A DNA stretch of 41,894 bases from Nocardiopsis alborubida. Its GTDB lineage: Bacteria > Actinomycetota > Actinomycetes > Streptosporangiales > Streptosporangiaceae. Positions 1-8,450 of this stretch are shown one piece after another. Under the pieces are notes generated by a model. That model worked only from the letters and a program-made list of their open reading frames with translations, was not told where the DNA came from and made no database searches. The stretch's first letter is position 1; every line of letters starts with the position of its first letter. The translations under genes were made by a program, and so were the position numbers. The stretch spans positions 1 through 41,894 of the forward strand of contig NZ_JAAXPG010000044.1 in assembly GCF_012396365.1 (NCBI RefSeq). The letters are read 5' to 3'.

Positions 1-152
1 TGGTGCTCGCCGGTGGCGAAGACGTCCAGGCCGACCTCCTCGGCCTTGAGCGCGATGGTCACCATCGCCTTGACGCGCTCGGCCTCGGTCGGCGTACGGC
101 CGGTGGTGGGGTCGGTGGTCACGTCACTCACCGAGAAGATTCCGAACTGCAT
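1..152 (-). CDS. LLM class flavin-dependent oxidoreductase, N-terminal part
   Basis: Only the first 50 codons are inside the window; the gene continues beyond base 1. The N-terminus MQFGIFSVSDV, then a TPTEAERVKAMV stretch and EVGLDVFATGEH, is the first beta strand and helix of the bacterial luciferase-like F420/FMN monooxygenase fold. ATG is at 152, with the Shine-Dalgarno AGGGGAG about 6 bases upstream. Substrate cannot be told from this fragment. A short inverted repeat lies 32 bases upstream and may control it. Confidence 0.8.
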   Translation of the reverse strand, partial: MQFGIFSVSDVTTDPTTGRTPTEAERVKAMVTIALKAEEVGLDVFATGEH

Positions 153-183
153 GGCCCGCTCCCCTAGGTATCTTCCAAAGAAG

Positions 184-201
184 TAGTTTCCGATTAAACT
201 A
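184..201. promoter_or_regulatory. Inverted repeat TAGTTT-N6-AAACTA, candidate operator
   Basis: Six-base arms TAGTTT (184-189) and AAACTA (196-201) are separated by six bases, in an AT-rich patch within otherwise GC-rich DNA, 32 bases upstream of the flavin oxidoreductase start. Size and symmetry fit a MarR or HxlR type dimer site. The regulator is not in the window. Confidence 0.45.
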
Positions 202-378
202 TCACGCGGAACGCCCCGGCGCCGCTCCCGTATTCCCCCCGCGCGCGCCGCCCGGTGGGTCCGCGTTCATCCACAGGCACGCTCCGTACCCACCGAATGT
301 CACTCTCCCCTGGTATCCCTGGAAAAGCCGACAACGGCACGGTCACCGGGCGTCACGGCGACCGGAACGGCTGAACAC

Positions 379-582
379 GTGAAGGAGGAGGGCGCACACC
401 CCGGCCCGCGCGCCCGCAGCCCCATGGCCATCACCCTCGATCCCCGACGCCGCCTTCCCCACCAGGACCGAGACCGGACCGACCGCGACCCCGTGGTGCT
501 CGCCGACGCCCTCGGCGACGTCATGACCGCCCTCACCGACGTGGACCCCGACCTGCTCGTCGTCACCGACCCCAGAGCCTGA
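379..582 (+). CDS. Small hypothetical protein (52-67 aa)
   Basis: The reading frame has strongly GC-biased third positions, unlike a chance ORF, and ends just before a strong hairpin at 637-666. The start is unclear: GTG at 379 gives 67 aa and ATG at 424 gives 52 aa, and neither has a well-placed Shine-Dalgarno (AAGGAGGAG at 382-390 is 34 bases before the ATG). The C-terminal part (DPVVLADALGDVMTALTDVDPDLLVVTDPRA, split here by position 553) looks like one amphipathic helix followed by a strand. I recognise no family. Confidence 0.35.
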   Translation: MKEEGAHPGPRARSPMAITLDPRRRLPHQDRDRTDRDPVVLADALGDVMTALTDVDPDLLVVTDPRA

Positions 583-636
583 GTTCCGGAGCGGGGCCCG
601 GGGTGACCGTCAGGAACGCGGCCGCCCCGGGGTCGG

Positions 637-666
637 CCGCGCCCCGGACGGCCTTCCGGGGCGCGG
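637..666. terminator. Bidirectional hairpin between convergent genes
   Basis: Perfect 12-bp arms, CCGCGCCCCGGA at 637-648 and its complement at 655-666, with a 6-base loop. It lies between the plus-strand small ORF (ends 582) and the minus-strand gene ending at 717. There is no T tract, as is common in high-GC actinobacteria. Confidence 0.6.
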
Positions 667-716
667 CACCGCCCGGGTGACGGCGTAGGCGCGCGTCACC
701 GCGCTGGACGATCCCC

Positions 717-1091
717 TCAGGCGGGAACCACGCCCTCGGGGTGCTCGGACAGGAAGGAGCGCACCAGCTCGATCGGACCGACGAGGTGGGCGTTGAACTC
801 CGCCAGTTCCCCGGCGGGCACCCACAGCTCCAGGATCGTGCGCCCGCCGGCCTGCCGCACCGGATAGCGGGAGGCGAAGTCCGCGTCCACCCGGAAGCGT
901 GTGACGTGCCCCTCGCCGTCGCGTGGCAGGTTCCACTCGCGGGCGATGCGCACCGCGTAGTCCTCGTTGAGCACGGGGTAGAAGATCGGCTGCTCAGGCA
1001 GGCGCGGCGGCCACTCCCGCCAGCCCGAATCCCTGACCAGGGCGAGTTCCGCGGGCCCGGTGGGCCGCCACAGGGTGAGGGTCGCGGGCAT
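717..1091 (-). CDS. ADP-ribosylation/crystallin J1-like protein
   Basis: 124 aa, ATG at 1091 with AAGGAGG about 8 bases upstream. The pattern LWRPTGPAELALVRDSGWREWPPRL, PIFYPVLNEDYA, then VTRFRVDADFASRYPVRQ and LWVPAGELAEFNAHLVGPIE (quoted in pieces) matches a small, widespread single-domain family usually annotated ADP-ribosylation/crystallin J1. Members are cytosolic and functionally uncharacterised; the name comes from distant similarity, not from shown chemistry. It stands alone, converging on the small ORF at 379-582. Confidence 0.75.
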   Translation of the reverse strand: MPATLTLWRPTGPAELALVRDSGWREWPPRLPEQPIFYPVLNEDYAVRIAREWNLPRDGEGHVTRFRVDADFASRYPVRQAGGRTILELWVPAGELAEFNAHLVGPIELVRSFLSEHPEGVVPA

Positions 1092-1744
1092 GGGAGCCGC
1101 CTCCTTGGGTAGGGCGTGGTCAGGAGCTTAGGAAGAGCGGGGACAGTCCGCACCCGCTTTTTACCGGACGATCCGAAAATCGGTCCGTCCAGCGGGAACA
1201 CCTCCTACAGACGAAGCGTTCTTACAGGTGAAGCGCCCCAGACCGACCCCGATCCCCACCACCCGCACCCAACCCGCAGGTCCTGTGAGGCGCACACCAC
1301 AATCCATGCGCGGATGTCAGCGCTCGTGTCGGCAATGGGGGTTTCCGGCACGTACTCAGTCGCTACATCCGCCTTCCCAGCGGCCAGACCGCACTCAGTG
1401 CACCCTGGCCGCGCCCGCTGTGGCCCGCGTTGGGGGACGCGGGCCACAGCCATGTCCGGGGCCTCCTTCCCCTCCCCCTCCGGTCCCACGGTCCGCCCGC
1501 ACCCGAACGGGCCCCGGCACCCCGTGGTCACCAGAAGTGACACAGTGGGAGCGCACACGCATCCCGCCCCTTCCTGGGGCCCGGCCGTCCCCACGCGCCG
1601 GGCCGCACCGGTCCGCTCCCCTTCCTCCCGGCACCGACGGCCGCCGAAGGCGTGTCCGCCGCACGACCGCGTGGCGGACCCCGGCCGCGGCGGCGACGGA
1701 AGCCCGGACCGGTCCGCGAGGGGCACACGGCGAAGGAGCCCTCC
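1092..1744. other. 653-bp gene-free region with two hairpins
   Basis: No convincing gene on either strand; long open frames here have no codon bias of their own. It holds an imperfect hairpin at 1166-1190 (GGACG and CCGA arms around AAA) and a perfect 14-bp hairpin at 1417-1450. Bases 1300-1400 are less GC-rich than the surroundings, so this may be decayed or acquired DNA. Promoters for the flanking divergent genes must lie here, but I see no clear -10/-35 pair. Confidence 0.5.
1417..1450. terminator. Orphan perfect 14-bp hairpin
   Basis: GCTGTGGCCCGCGT at 1417-1430 pairs perfectly with 1437-1450 around a TGGGGG loop. It is strong enough to terminate transcription, but no gene ends next to it: the flanking genes both point away. 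It could mark a lost gene or a short transcript. Confidence 0.45.
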
Positions 1745-3187
1745 TTGAACAGACCGAACGAGTTCCCCCGGGGCCGACCGGTGGTGCTGCGCGGCGGCAC
1801 GGTGCTGCCCATGGACGACGCGCGCACGGTCCTGACCGACACCGACGTCCTGGTGGTCGACGACCGCGTGGCCGCCGTGGGACCGCGCCTGCCGGTGCCC
1901 GAGGGCAGCGCCGAGATCGACGCCCGCGACGGGCTGGTCATGCCCGGCATGATCGACACCCACCGCCACATGTGGCAGACGGCCATGCGCGGCTACGGGG
2001 CCGACTGGACCCTCGCCCAGTACTTCGTCTGGTACTACCTCGAACACGGCACGCGATTCCGCCCCGTCGACGTGCACGCGGGCAACACGCTCGCCGCCGT
2101 CGAGGCCCTGGAGGCCGGGGTCACCACCGTCGTGGACTGGTCGCACGGCCTCCAGACCCCCGAGCACGCCGACGCGGCCGCCGACGCGCTGCTCTCGGTC
2201 CCCGGCCGCCACGTCCTGGCCTACGGCAACATCCAGCGGGCGCCCGCCGAGTGGGCCACCAGCCCCGACCTGCGCGCCTTCGTCGAACGCCACCGGGGCG
2301 ACGACATGCTGGGCCTCCAGATCGCCTTCGACGTCACCGGCGACCCGGAGTTCCCCGAGAGGCCCGCCTTCGAGGCCGCCCGCGACCTGGGGCTGGCCGT
2401 CACCACCCACGCCGGGGTGTGGGGCGCCACCGGCGACGACGGCGTCCGGCTCATGCACGAGCACGGCTTCATGGGGCCCGAGACGGTGTACGTGCACGCC
2501 GCCTCCCTGTCCGCGGACTCCTACCAGCGCATCGCCGCCACCGGCGGGTCGGTGTCGGTCTCCACCGAAAGCGAGCAGAGCGCCGGCCAGGGATACCCGC
2601 CCACCTGGGCGATGCGCGCGCACGGCATACCGGTGTCGCTGTCGGTGGACAGCAGCGTGTGGCAGAGCGGGGACCTGTTCAGCGCCATGCGCGCCACCCT
2701 GGGCGCCGACCGGGCCCGCGAGCACCAGGAGGCGCACGGGCGCAGCGACACCGTCACCCACAGCGCCCTGCGCGCCGACCAGGTGGTGGAGTGGGCCACC
2801 CGGGGCGGGGCCGCCGCCCTGGGCCGCGACGACCTGGGCCGGATCGCGCCCGGCGCCAAGGCCGACCTCGTGCTGATCCGCAACGACGACTCGCCCGTGT
2901 CCTTCCCCCTGCTCAACCCCTACGGGCACATCGCCCTCCAGGCCCAGCGCGCCGACGTGCACACGGTCCTCGTCGACGGCCGGGTGGTCAAGTACGAGCA
3001 CCGGCTGGTGGGCGTGGACCTGGCCGCCGTGCGCCGCGGTGTGGAGTCCACCGTCGAGCACCTGCGCTCCTCGGTCGGGGAGGAGGCCTGGGCCGGGGGG
3101 ATGAACCCCGACATCCCCGAGTCCAAGGTGCTGGACAATCCCTACACCTACACCGACTACCGGGACTCCGGCACCCGCGGGCGGTGA
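1745..3187 (+). CDS. Amidohydrolase family protein (ATZ/TRZ or guanine deaminase-like)
   Basis: 480 aa from the TTG at 1745, chosen because AAGGAG (1733-1738) sits six bases upstream; the frame is open further back but has no ribosome site. The metal-binding HxH (IDTHRHMW, H73 and H75), later histidines in VTTHAGVWG and VYVHAASLS, and an aspartate in LSVDSSVW form the usual metal centre of the amidohydrolase superfamily. The C-terminus carries the standard GxIAPGAKADLVLI segment of the composite beta domain. Family members deaminate or hydrolyse cyclic amidines such as purines, cytosine or triazines. No signal peptide is seen, so it is cytosolic. Substrate is not deducible. The next gene is a LacI-type regulator on the same strand 135 bases on. 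Confidence 0.85.
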   Translation: MNRPNEFPRGRPVVLRGGTVLPMDDARTVLTDTDVLVVDDRVAAVGPRLPVPEGSAEIDARDGLVMPGMIDTHRHMWQTAMRGYGADWTLAQYFVWYYLEHGTRFRPVDVHAGNTLAAVEALEAGVTTVVDWSHGLQTPEHADAAADALLSVPGRHVLAYGNIQRAPAEWATSPDLRAFVERHRGDDMLGLQIAFDVTGDPEFPERPAFEAARDLGLAVTTHAGVWGATGDDGVRLMHEHGFMGPETVYVHAASLSADSYQRIAATGGSVSVSTESEQSAGQGYPPTWAMRAHGIPVSLSVDSSVWQSGDLFSAMRATLGADRAREHQEAHGRSDTVTHSALRADQVVEWATRGGAAALGRDDLGRIAPGAKADLVLIRNDDSPVSFPLLNPYGHIALQAQRADVHTVLVDGRVVKYEHRLVGVDLAAVRRGVESTVEHLRSSVGEEAWAGGMNPDIPESKVLDNPYTYTDYRDSGTRGR

Positions 3188-3322
3188 GCGCTCCGCCCGG
3201 GCGACGACCGGCCGGTGCCAGAATGTGGGTTCCGGCCGGGCCAGAGGCGTCGGCGGCCGGGCCATGAGGCGCGGCGTCCCTCCTGGAGGGCGCCGGGCGG
3301 CGGCGCGAACCGGAGGAGGCAG

Positions 3323-4342
3323 ATGTCGGAGAACGGGGCGGGCGCCCATCGGCACCCGACGATGGCCGACGTGGCCGCGCACCTGGGGGTCTCGCGGCAG
3401 CTGGTCTCCCTGGTGTTGGGCGACCGCCCGGGCCCGAGCGCGCGGACCCGTGAGCGGGTCCTGCGCGCCGCCGAGGAGCTGGGGTACCGGGCCGACACCG
3501 CCGCACGGCTGCTGCGCCGGGCGCGCAGCCGGCAGGTGGGCGTGCTCTTCGGCCTGGAGTACCCGATGGACGCCCACCTGGTCGAGGAGCTCTACCCGGC
3601 CGCCGCCGAACTCGGGTACGGCGTGGTGCTGAGCGCGATGGCCAGCACGCGCAGCGAACGCGAGGCGATCGACGAGCTGGTGGGTCTGCGCTGCGAGGCG
3701 CTGATCCTGATCGGCCTGTCCGCGGAGGCGCCCGCGGACCTGGCGCGGGTCGCCGAACGGGTTCCCGTGGTGGAGATCGGCCAGCGCACCGGCGCGGAGG
3801 GGACCGACAGCGTGGGCACGGACGACGCCGTGGGCGTGGGCCAGGCCGTCGGGCACCTGGTGGAGCTGGGCCACCGGGACATCGTGCACGTCGACGGCGG
3901 CGGGCTTCCGGGGGCCGGTGGGCGCGCGCGGGGTTACGCCGAGGCGATGCGCGGTTACGGCCTGGGCGGGCGCGTCGAGGTCCTGCCCGGCGACTACTCC
4001 GAGGAGGCGGGCGCGCGGGCGGCGCGGGTGCTCCTGGCGAGGGAGGCCCTGCCCACGGCCGTGGTCGCGGCCAACGACCTGTGCGCGTTCGGGCTCCTGG
4101 CGACACTGGTCCGCGCCGGGGTGAGCGTGCCCGGGGACGTCTCGGTGGTGGGCTACGACGACAGCCGGACCGCGCGGCTGTCCTTCCTCCAGCTCACGTC
4201 GGTGCGCCAGGACGCGGCGCGCATGGCGCGGCTCGCCGTCCGGTCCGCGTCCGAGCGCCTGGACGACGGGCGCACCGAGAGCAGGCACCTGCTGCTGGAG
4301 CCCGCCCTGACCGTGCGCGGCAGCACCGCTCCCCCGCGCTGA
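3323..4342 (+). CDS. LacI family transcriptional regulator
   Basis: 339 aa. ATG at 3323 has GGAGGAGG immediately upstream. The N-terminal helix-turn-helix reads MADVAAHLGVSRQLVSLVLG (about residues 14-33) with a hinge helix near TAARLLRRARSRQVG, then a periplasmic-binding-protein-like effector domain to the end (GVLFGLEYP, LILIGLSAE, VHVDGGG, VVAANDLCAFGLL, SVVGYDDS). The hinge sequence is unusual, with arginines replacing the common LxxxRS pattern. It lies between the amidohydrolase and the MFS gene. A perfect palindrome with a central CpG, the form of LacI-family operators, is found 237 bases downstream before the MFS gene and is the best candidate target. Confidence 0.9.
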   Translation: MSENGAGAHRHPTMADVAAHLGVSRQLVSLVLGDRPGPSARTRERVLRAAEELGYRADTAARLLRRARSRQVGVLFGLEYPMDAHLVEELYPAAAELGYGVVLSAMASTRSEREAIDELVGLRCEALILIGLSAEAPADLARVAERVPVVEIGQRTGAEGTDSVGTDDAVGVGQAVGHLVELGHRDIVHVDGGGLPGAGGRARGYAEAMRGYGLGGRVEVLPGDYSEEAGARAARVLLAREALPTAVVAANDLCAFGLLATLVRAGVSVPGDVSVVGYDDSRTARLSFLQLTSVRQDAARMARLAVRSASERLDDGRTESRHLLLEPALTVRGSTAPPR

Positions 4343-4703
4343 AGCCGCTGAGGCCCGGGACCGCCCGTGGCCGGTGATCCGCTCCGGTGCCTCCGTGGCG
4401 GCGGGGCACGGCCCGGCGCGCGAAAGGCCTGGCGGCGGGGCACCGCGTTCTGCGGCAGGTGCTGCCGGGGCGCCCGTGGCCGGTGGTCCGCGACGTTCCC
4501 GAGGGCGGGCGTGCCGCTAAGAGCCACATCACACGCGCGGACGGTTGGCACAGGTCCGGAAAAGTCCGACACTGGAATTGGCACGTGCCAAATCACCCTC
4601 CGCTGTCATCCGGCCCCGCCAGGCCCCGGAAAGCCCGAAACCCCGCGACCCGCGGCGCCCGGCACCCGTGAACCCCGACCGACCCTTCGAAGGGGACCCG
4701 CCC
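4343..4703. promoter_or_regulatory. 361-bp intergenic region before the MFS gene
   Basis: It contains a 20-bp direct repeat with one mismatch (4362-4381 and 4471-4490), a possible -35 TTGGCA at 4545-4550 with a weak -10 GACACT at 4569-4574, and the palindrome at 4579-4592. No gene is visible. Confidence 0.45.
4579..4592. promoter_or_regulatory. Perfect palindrome TTGGCACGTGCCAA, candidate operator
   Basis: A 14-bp perfect palindrome with the central CpG typical of LacI-family sites, in a locally AT-rich stretch just downstream of a possible promoter and 112 bases before the MFS start. The adjacent LacI-type gene is the likely binder, by position only. Confidence 0.55.
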
Positions 4704-5906
4704 ATGCCTCTGGCCCTGCTCGCCCTCGCCGTCGGCGCGTTCGCCATCGGCACCACCGAGTTCGTGATCATGGGACTGCTGCCCGAGGTCGCCACCGACC
4801 TCGGCGTCCCGGTCCCGACCGCCGGATACCTCATCTCCGCCTACGCCCTGGGCGTGGTGGTCGGCGCCCCGCTGCTCACCGCGCTGAGCACGCGGCTGCC
4901 CCGCAAGACGGCCCTGCTGGTCTTCATGGGGCTCTTCCTCGCGGGCAACCTCGCCACCGTCCTGGCCCCGTCCTTCGGCGCCGTGTTCGCCTCACGGGTC
5001 CTGGCAGGGCTGCCCCACGGCGCCTACCTGGGGGTGGGCTCGCTGGTCGCGGCGCACCTCGCCGGTCCGGGACGGCAGGCCACGGGTGTCTCACGGATGT
5101 TCCTCGGTCTGACCGTGGCCAACATCGTCGGCGTACCCGCGGGCACCTTCCTGGGCCAGGCGATGGGCTGGCACGCGGCGTTCCTGGTCGTGGCCGGGCT
5201 CGCCCTGCTCGCCGTGCTCGGCATCGCGGTGTTCGTGCCGCACCAGCCCGCGGCCGCCGGTACGGGCCTGCGCCACGAGGTGCGCGAGCTGGGCCGCTCC
5301 CAGGTCGTCCTGGGACTGGTCACGGCGGTCTTCGGGTTCGCCGGGGTGTTCGCCGTCTACAGCTACGTCTCTCCGATGATGACGGAGCTGGCGGGCATGT
5401 CCGCGTCCGGCGTGCCGATCGTCCTGGCCCTGTTCGGCACCGGCATGACCCTGGGTTCGCTGATCGTGGGACCCCTGGCCGACCGGGCGCTGCGCCCGAC
5501 GATCTACGGATCGCTCGCCGCCCTGGCGGTGGTGCTGGTGGTGTTCACGGTGACCGTGCACAACCCCTGGACGGCCGCGGCGACGGTGGTGGTCCTGGGC
5601 GCGGTGGGGTTCGGTGTGGCCACCCCGCTCCAGGTGCTGGTGATGAACAAGGCCGCCGAGGCGCCGACCATGGCGGCGGCCTCCAACCACTCGGCGTTCA
5701 ACCTGGCCAACGCCGCCGGGGCCTGGCTGGGCGGTATCGGGATCAGCGCGGGCCTGGGGTACACCTCCCCGGCCGCGATCGGCGCGGTGCTGGCCGTGGT
5801 GGGCCTGGGCATCGCGGTGTTCGCGGGCGTGCTGGACCGCCCGGGGCGGCGGCGCGACCGCGGCGACCGGGCGGTGGAGGTTCCCGAGCCCAGCGCCCTG
5901 CGCTGA
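4704..5906 (+). CDS. MFS exporter, AraJ/Cmx-like
   Basis: 400 aa with about 12 hydrophobic helices, starting MPLALLALAVGAFAIGTTEF, the characteristic first helix of the DHA1 group that includes AraJ, CmlR/Cmx chloramphenicol exporters and purine-riboside exporters. The loop after helix 2 has STRLPRKTALL, the family A motif. ATG at 4704 follows AAGGGGA; the open frame extends upstream without a ribosome site. It should be a proton-driven exporter in the cell membrane; sugars, purines or drugs are all possible. It probably answers to the LacI-type regulator next door. Confidence 0.88.
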   Translation: MPLALLALAVGAFAIGTTEFVIMGLLPEVATDLGVPVPTAGYLISAYALGVVVGAPLLTALSTRLPRKTALLVFMGLFLAGNLATVLAPSFGAVFASRVLAGLPHGAYLGVGSLVAAHLAGPGRQATGVSRMFLGLTVANIVGVPAGTFLGQAMGWHAAFLVVAGLALLAVLGIAVFVPHQPAAAGTGLRHEVRELGRSQVVLGLVTAVFGFAGVFAVYSYVSPMMTELAGMSASGVPIVLALFGTGMTLGSLIVGPLADRALRPTIYGSLAALAVVLVVFTVTVHNPWTAAATVVVLGAVGFGVATPLQVLVMNKAAEAPTMAAASNHSAFNLANAAGAWLGGIGISAGLGYTSPAAIGAVLAVVGLGIAVFAGVLDRPGRRRDRGDRAVEVPEPSALR

Positions 5907-5917
5907 CACCCGGGCGC

Positions 5918-5932
5918 CGGGGCGGAGCCCCG
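5918..5932. terminator. Short GC-rich hairpin between convergent genes
   Basis: CGGGGC (5918-5923) and GCCCCG (5927-5932) around GGA, 12 bases after the MFS stop. The MFS gene and the kinase gene (ends 6051) converge here. Confidence 0.45.
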
Positions 5933-6050
5933 TTCCGGGACCTTCGGCGGGCGCGCCTTCGGGTCGGGAGCGGGGCGCCGGAAGCCCGCTCGGGGCCTCC
6001 GGCGGCGCGGGCCCCGTCGGGGGTCCGCACCGTCCGGACCGACCGTCCGC

Positions 6051-8276
6051 CTACTCCACCCGGACGAACCGGATGAGGACGGAGTCCCCGAACTCCAGTT
6101 CCTCCCAGCCGTACCCGCTCTCCCCGAGGGAGGCGGCCGACGTGCAGGAGAGCAGCGACCAGGGAGACTCCGCTCCCGACAGCCCCGGGACCAACTCCCT
6201 CACCCCCACACAGGCCAGCTCGCGGTCCACGAAGTAGGTGTGCACCCCGGTGCCGCTGTGCCCCAGGGCGAACTCCGAACGCCCGCCCTCACTCCCCAGC
6301 AGCCCCGCCACTTCCATGGCGCGGTCGCACGACATCTCCCAGGCGTCCGCGCGCACCTGCCAGACGCGCTCGTAGAACTCGAACTCTCCGCAGACGGGCG
6401 CGTGGAGCACCTCCAGGCGTTCGCCGCCGGACTCCTCCCCCCGGTGGGGGTCGGCCACCTCCACGGACCCGCCCACCTCGGTGAAGTCGGCCCGCACCCG
6501 CCACAGGGCTCCGGTGTACTCCATACGCACCGGACCGCCCTGCGCGTCGACCTCCAGCAGGCCCTCCGCCTCCTCCTCGACCACCTCGCCGTCCACCACG
6601 AGCCGGGACGTGAGCGAGCCGGTGTACACGCCGCCCGTCCCCTCCCCGGGTCCGCCCGCCTCCAGGTTCTCCGACTCCGCCATCGCGCGCAGGGGGCCGG
6701 TGACCAGCTCGGGCCCCAGGTCCTCGGCGGTGGCCTCCCACGCGGGGTCCACCGGTTCGGACGCCTCGTTCTCCCCCAGGGCGGGCCCGTACACGTACAG
6801 CCGCCCGCCGCTGTCGGCGGCCGCGACGGACCCCTGACCCATCACCTCCCCGCTCGCCAGGAAGACGTCCTGGTCGGCCGCGTAGCGGTACTCCACGGTG
6901 GCCGTGCTCTCCTCCAGCACCGCCTCGACCACCCGGCCGGTCCGCGCGGCGACCTCCTCCGCGTGCGCGTCGCTGAAACGGCGCTCGACCTCGACCACGA
7001 ATCCGCCGCCCTCCTCCAGGGCGGTCGCGGCGGCGGTGACGGCCTCCGCCGGAGCACCGCTGACCTGGTCGTAGACCACGTAGCCGCCGGTCGCGATCCC
7101 GGCGGTGACCAGCACTCCCGCACCGGCCAGCGCCACCTTGGACCCGGCGAGGGCGCTCAGGGTGCCGCCGGTGGCCCCCGCCGCCGTGGTTCCGGTGGCG
7201 GCGCCCGCGGCCCCGCCCGCGCCCGTCCCGGCACCCGCCCCGCCGAGCACGCCTCCGGTGATCCCGGCCGCGGAGAGCATGCCCACGGCGGCCGCCCACC
7301 CGGCGGGATCGTGCCCCGCGGAGTCGATCCCCCGCCAGTAGCCGCGCAGCAGGGCGCGCAGGGTCTCGGCGGCCGGGACCGCGCCGCCGCGTCCGCTCAG
7401 GCCGACCTCCTCGGGCTCGGGCAGCAGGGCGCGCATGAGCTCGACCGCGCGCGGGCGCAGCGCGGGGTCGGTGGACAGGGCGGCCTCCACCAGGGGGAGG
7501 ACGTCGTCGGGGACGCCCGCCAGGTCGTGCTGTCCGGAGGTGACCCGCCGGCGCAGTTCCTCGGGGGTAGCGCGGCCGAAGGGGTCGCGCCCGGTGGCCG
7601 CGAGCGCCACCAGGGCGCCCCAGGCGAAGACGTCGGCGGCCGGATCGGCGGTGGCCCCGGTGTAGCGTTCGGGCGCCACCCAACCGGGGGTGCCGTAGGA
7701 GGCGCCCCGGTCGTTCGCGCGCCGGGTGCCGACGGCGGTGGCGATGCCGAAGTCGACGATCTTGGGCCCGTCCGGGGACAGGATGACGTTGCCGGGTTTG
7801 ATGTCGCGGTGCGCGATCCCTGCGGAGTGCAGCGCGGCCAGGCCCTCGGCGGTGCCCGTGGCGAACACGCGCAGCATCTCCCCCTCCAGGGGGCCGAAGG
7901 CGCGCACGTGGGCGCGCAGGTCCCGGCCGGGGACGTAGTCGAAGGCGAGCCAGGGCACGCGGGCGGCGGTGTCCGCGGCGTGCAGGCGCGCGGTGCTCAC
8001 GCCCCGGGCACGAGCCAGCATGTCCACCTCGCGGGCGAAGGCCTCGCGGTGGCCGCGCCCGCGCGCGAACCGGGCGTGCACGGTCTTGACGGCCACGCAC
8101 CTCCCATCGCCGTCGAGACCCCCGTAGACGGCGCCCATGCCGCCCGCGCCGACCCGGCCCACGATCCGGTAGGGGCCGAGCCTTCGCGGGTCGCCCTTCT
8201 CCAGGGGCCTGAGGCCGGGCGGGAGGCCGGTGTCACGGGGCGGCGGGGGAACCGGGGCGGGGGGCGTGGCGCTCAT
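6051..8276 (-). CDS. Transmembrane serine/threonine protein kinase
   Basis: 741 aa; ATG at 8276 preceded by AGAAGGA. The kinase domain (about residues 33-285) has a P-loop GAGGMGAVY, VAVK (K64), HRDIKPGN with catalytic D158, DFG at 175-177 and a GTPGWVAPE activation segment: a complete active Hanks-type kinase of the actinobacterial PknB group. A Gly/Ala-rich linker (about 335-380) leads to one membrane helix (about 381-403) and a roughly 340-residue outer domain without PASTA repeats; it has four cysteines and resembles a small sensor or lipoprotein-like fold that I cannot name. The divergent TPR-like gene may be functionally linked. Confidence 0.9.
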   Translation of the reverse strand: MSATPPAPVPPPPRDTGLPPGLRPLEKGDPRRLGPYRIVGRVGAGGMGAVYGGLDGDGRCVAVKTVHARFARGRGHREAFAREVDMLARARGVSTARLHAADTAARVPWLAFDYVPGRDLRAHVRAFGPLEGEMLRVFATGTAEGLAALHSAGIAHRDIKPGNVILSPDGPKIVDFGIATAVGTRRANDRGASYGTPGWVAPERYTGATADPAADVFAWGALVALAATGRDPFGRATPEELRRRVTSGQHDLAGVPDDVLPLVEAALSTDPALRPRAVELMRALLPEPEEVGLSGRGGAVPAAETLRALLRGYWRGIDSAGHDPAGWAAAVGMLSAAGITGGVLGGAGAGTGAGGAAGAATGTTAAGATGGTLSALAGSKVALAGAGVLVTAGIATGGYVVYDQVSGAPAEAVTAAATALEEGGGFVVEVERRFSDAHAEEVAARTGRVVEAVLEESTATVEYRYAADQDVFLASGEVMGQGSVAAADSGGRLYVYGPALGENEASEPVDPAWEATAEDLGPELVTGPLRAMAESENLEAGGPGEGTGGVYTGSLTSRLVVDGEVVEEEAEGLLEVDAQGGPVRMEYTGALWRVRADFTEVGGSVEVADPHRGEESGGERLEVLHAPVCGEFEFYERVWQVRADAWEMSCDRAMEVAGLLGSEGGRSEFALGHSGTGVHTYFVDRELACVGVRELVPGLSGAESPWSLLSCTSAASLGESGYGWEELEFGDSVLIRFVRVE

Positions 8277-8450
8277 GGGGTCCTTCTGGTGCGGCGCGGC
8301 GGAGGACGGCGTCCTCCGTACACCCGTGGGACGCGCGGTCTTCCCCTGGTGTTCGCGCCTCCTGCCCGGCACTGAGGCGCAGGATCGCCCAAGCTACGAC
8401 GGAACCAGTCCCTGTCGGGGGAGATCGGCGAGGCGGCGCGGAGGTGCGGC

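Noticed and set aside
1300..1412. Minus-strand peptide with CTECGLAAGK and DTSADIRAW segments
   Set aside because: It looks protein-like, but has no start, no ribosome site and no recognisable family; at most a remnant.
1205..4288. 1027-codon open frame on the minus strand
   Set aside because: It runs antisense to the amidohydrolase and LacI genes and is a high-GC shadow frame with biased, repetitive composition and no ribosome site.
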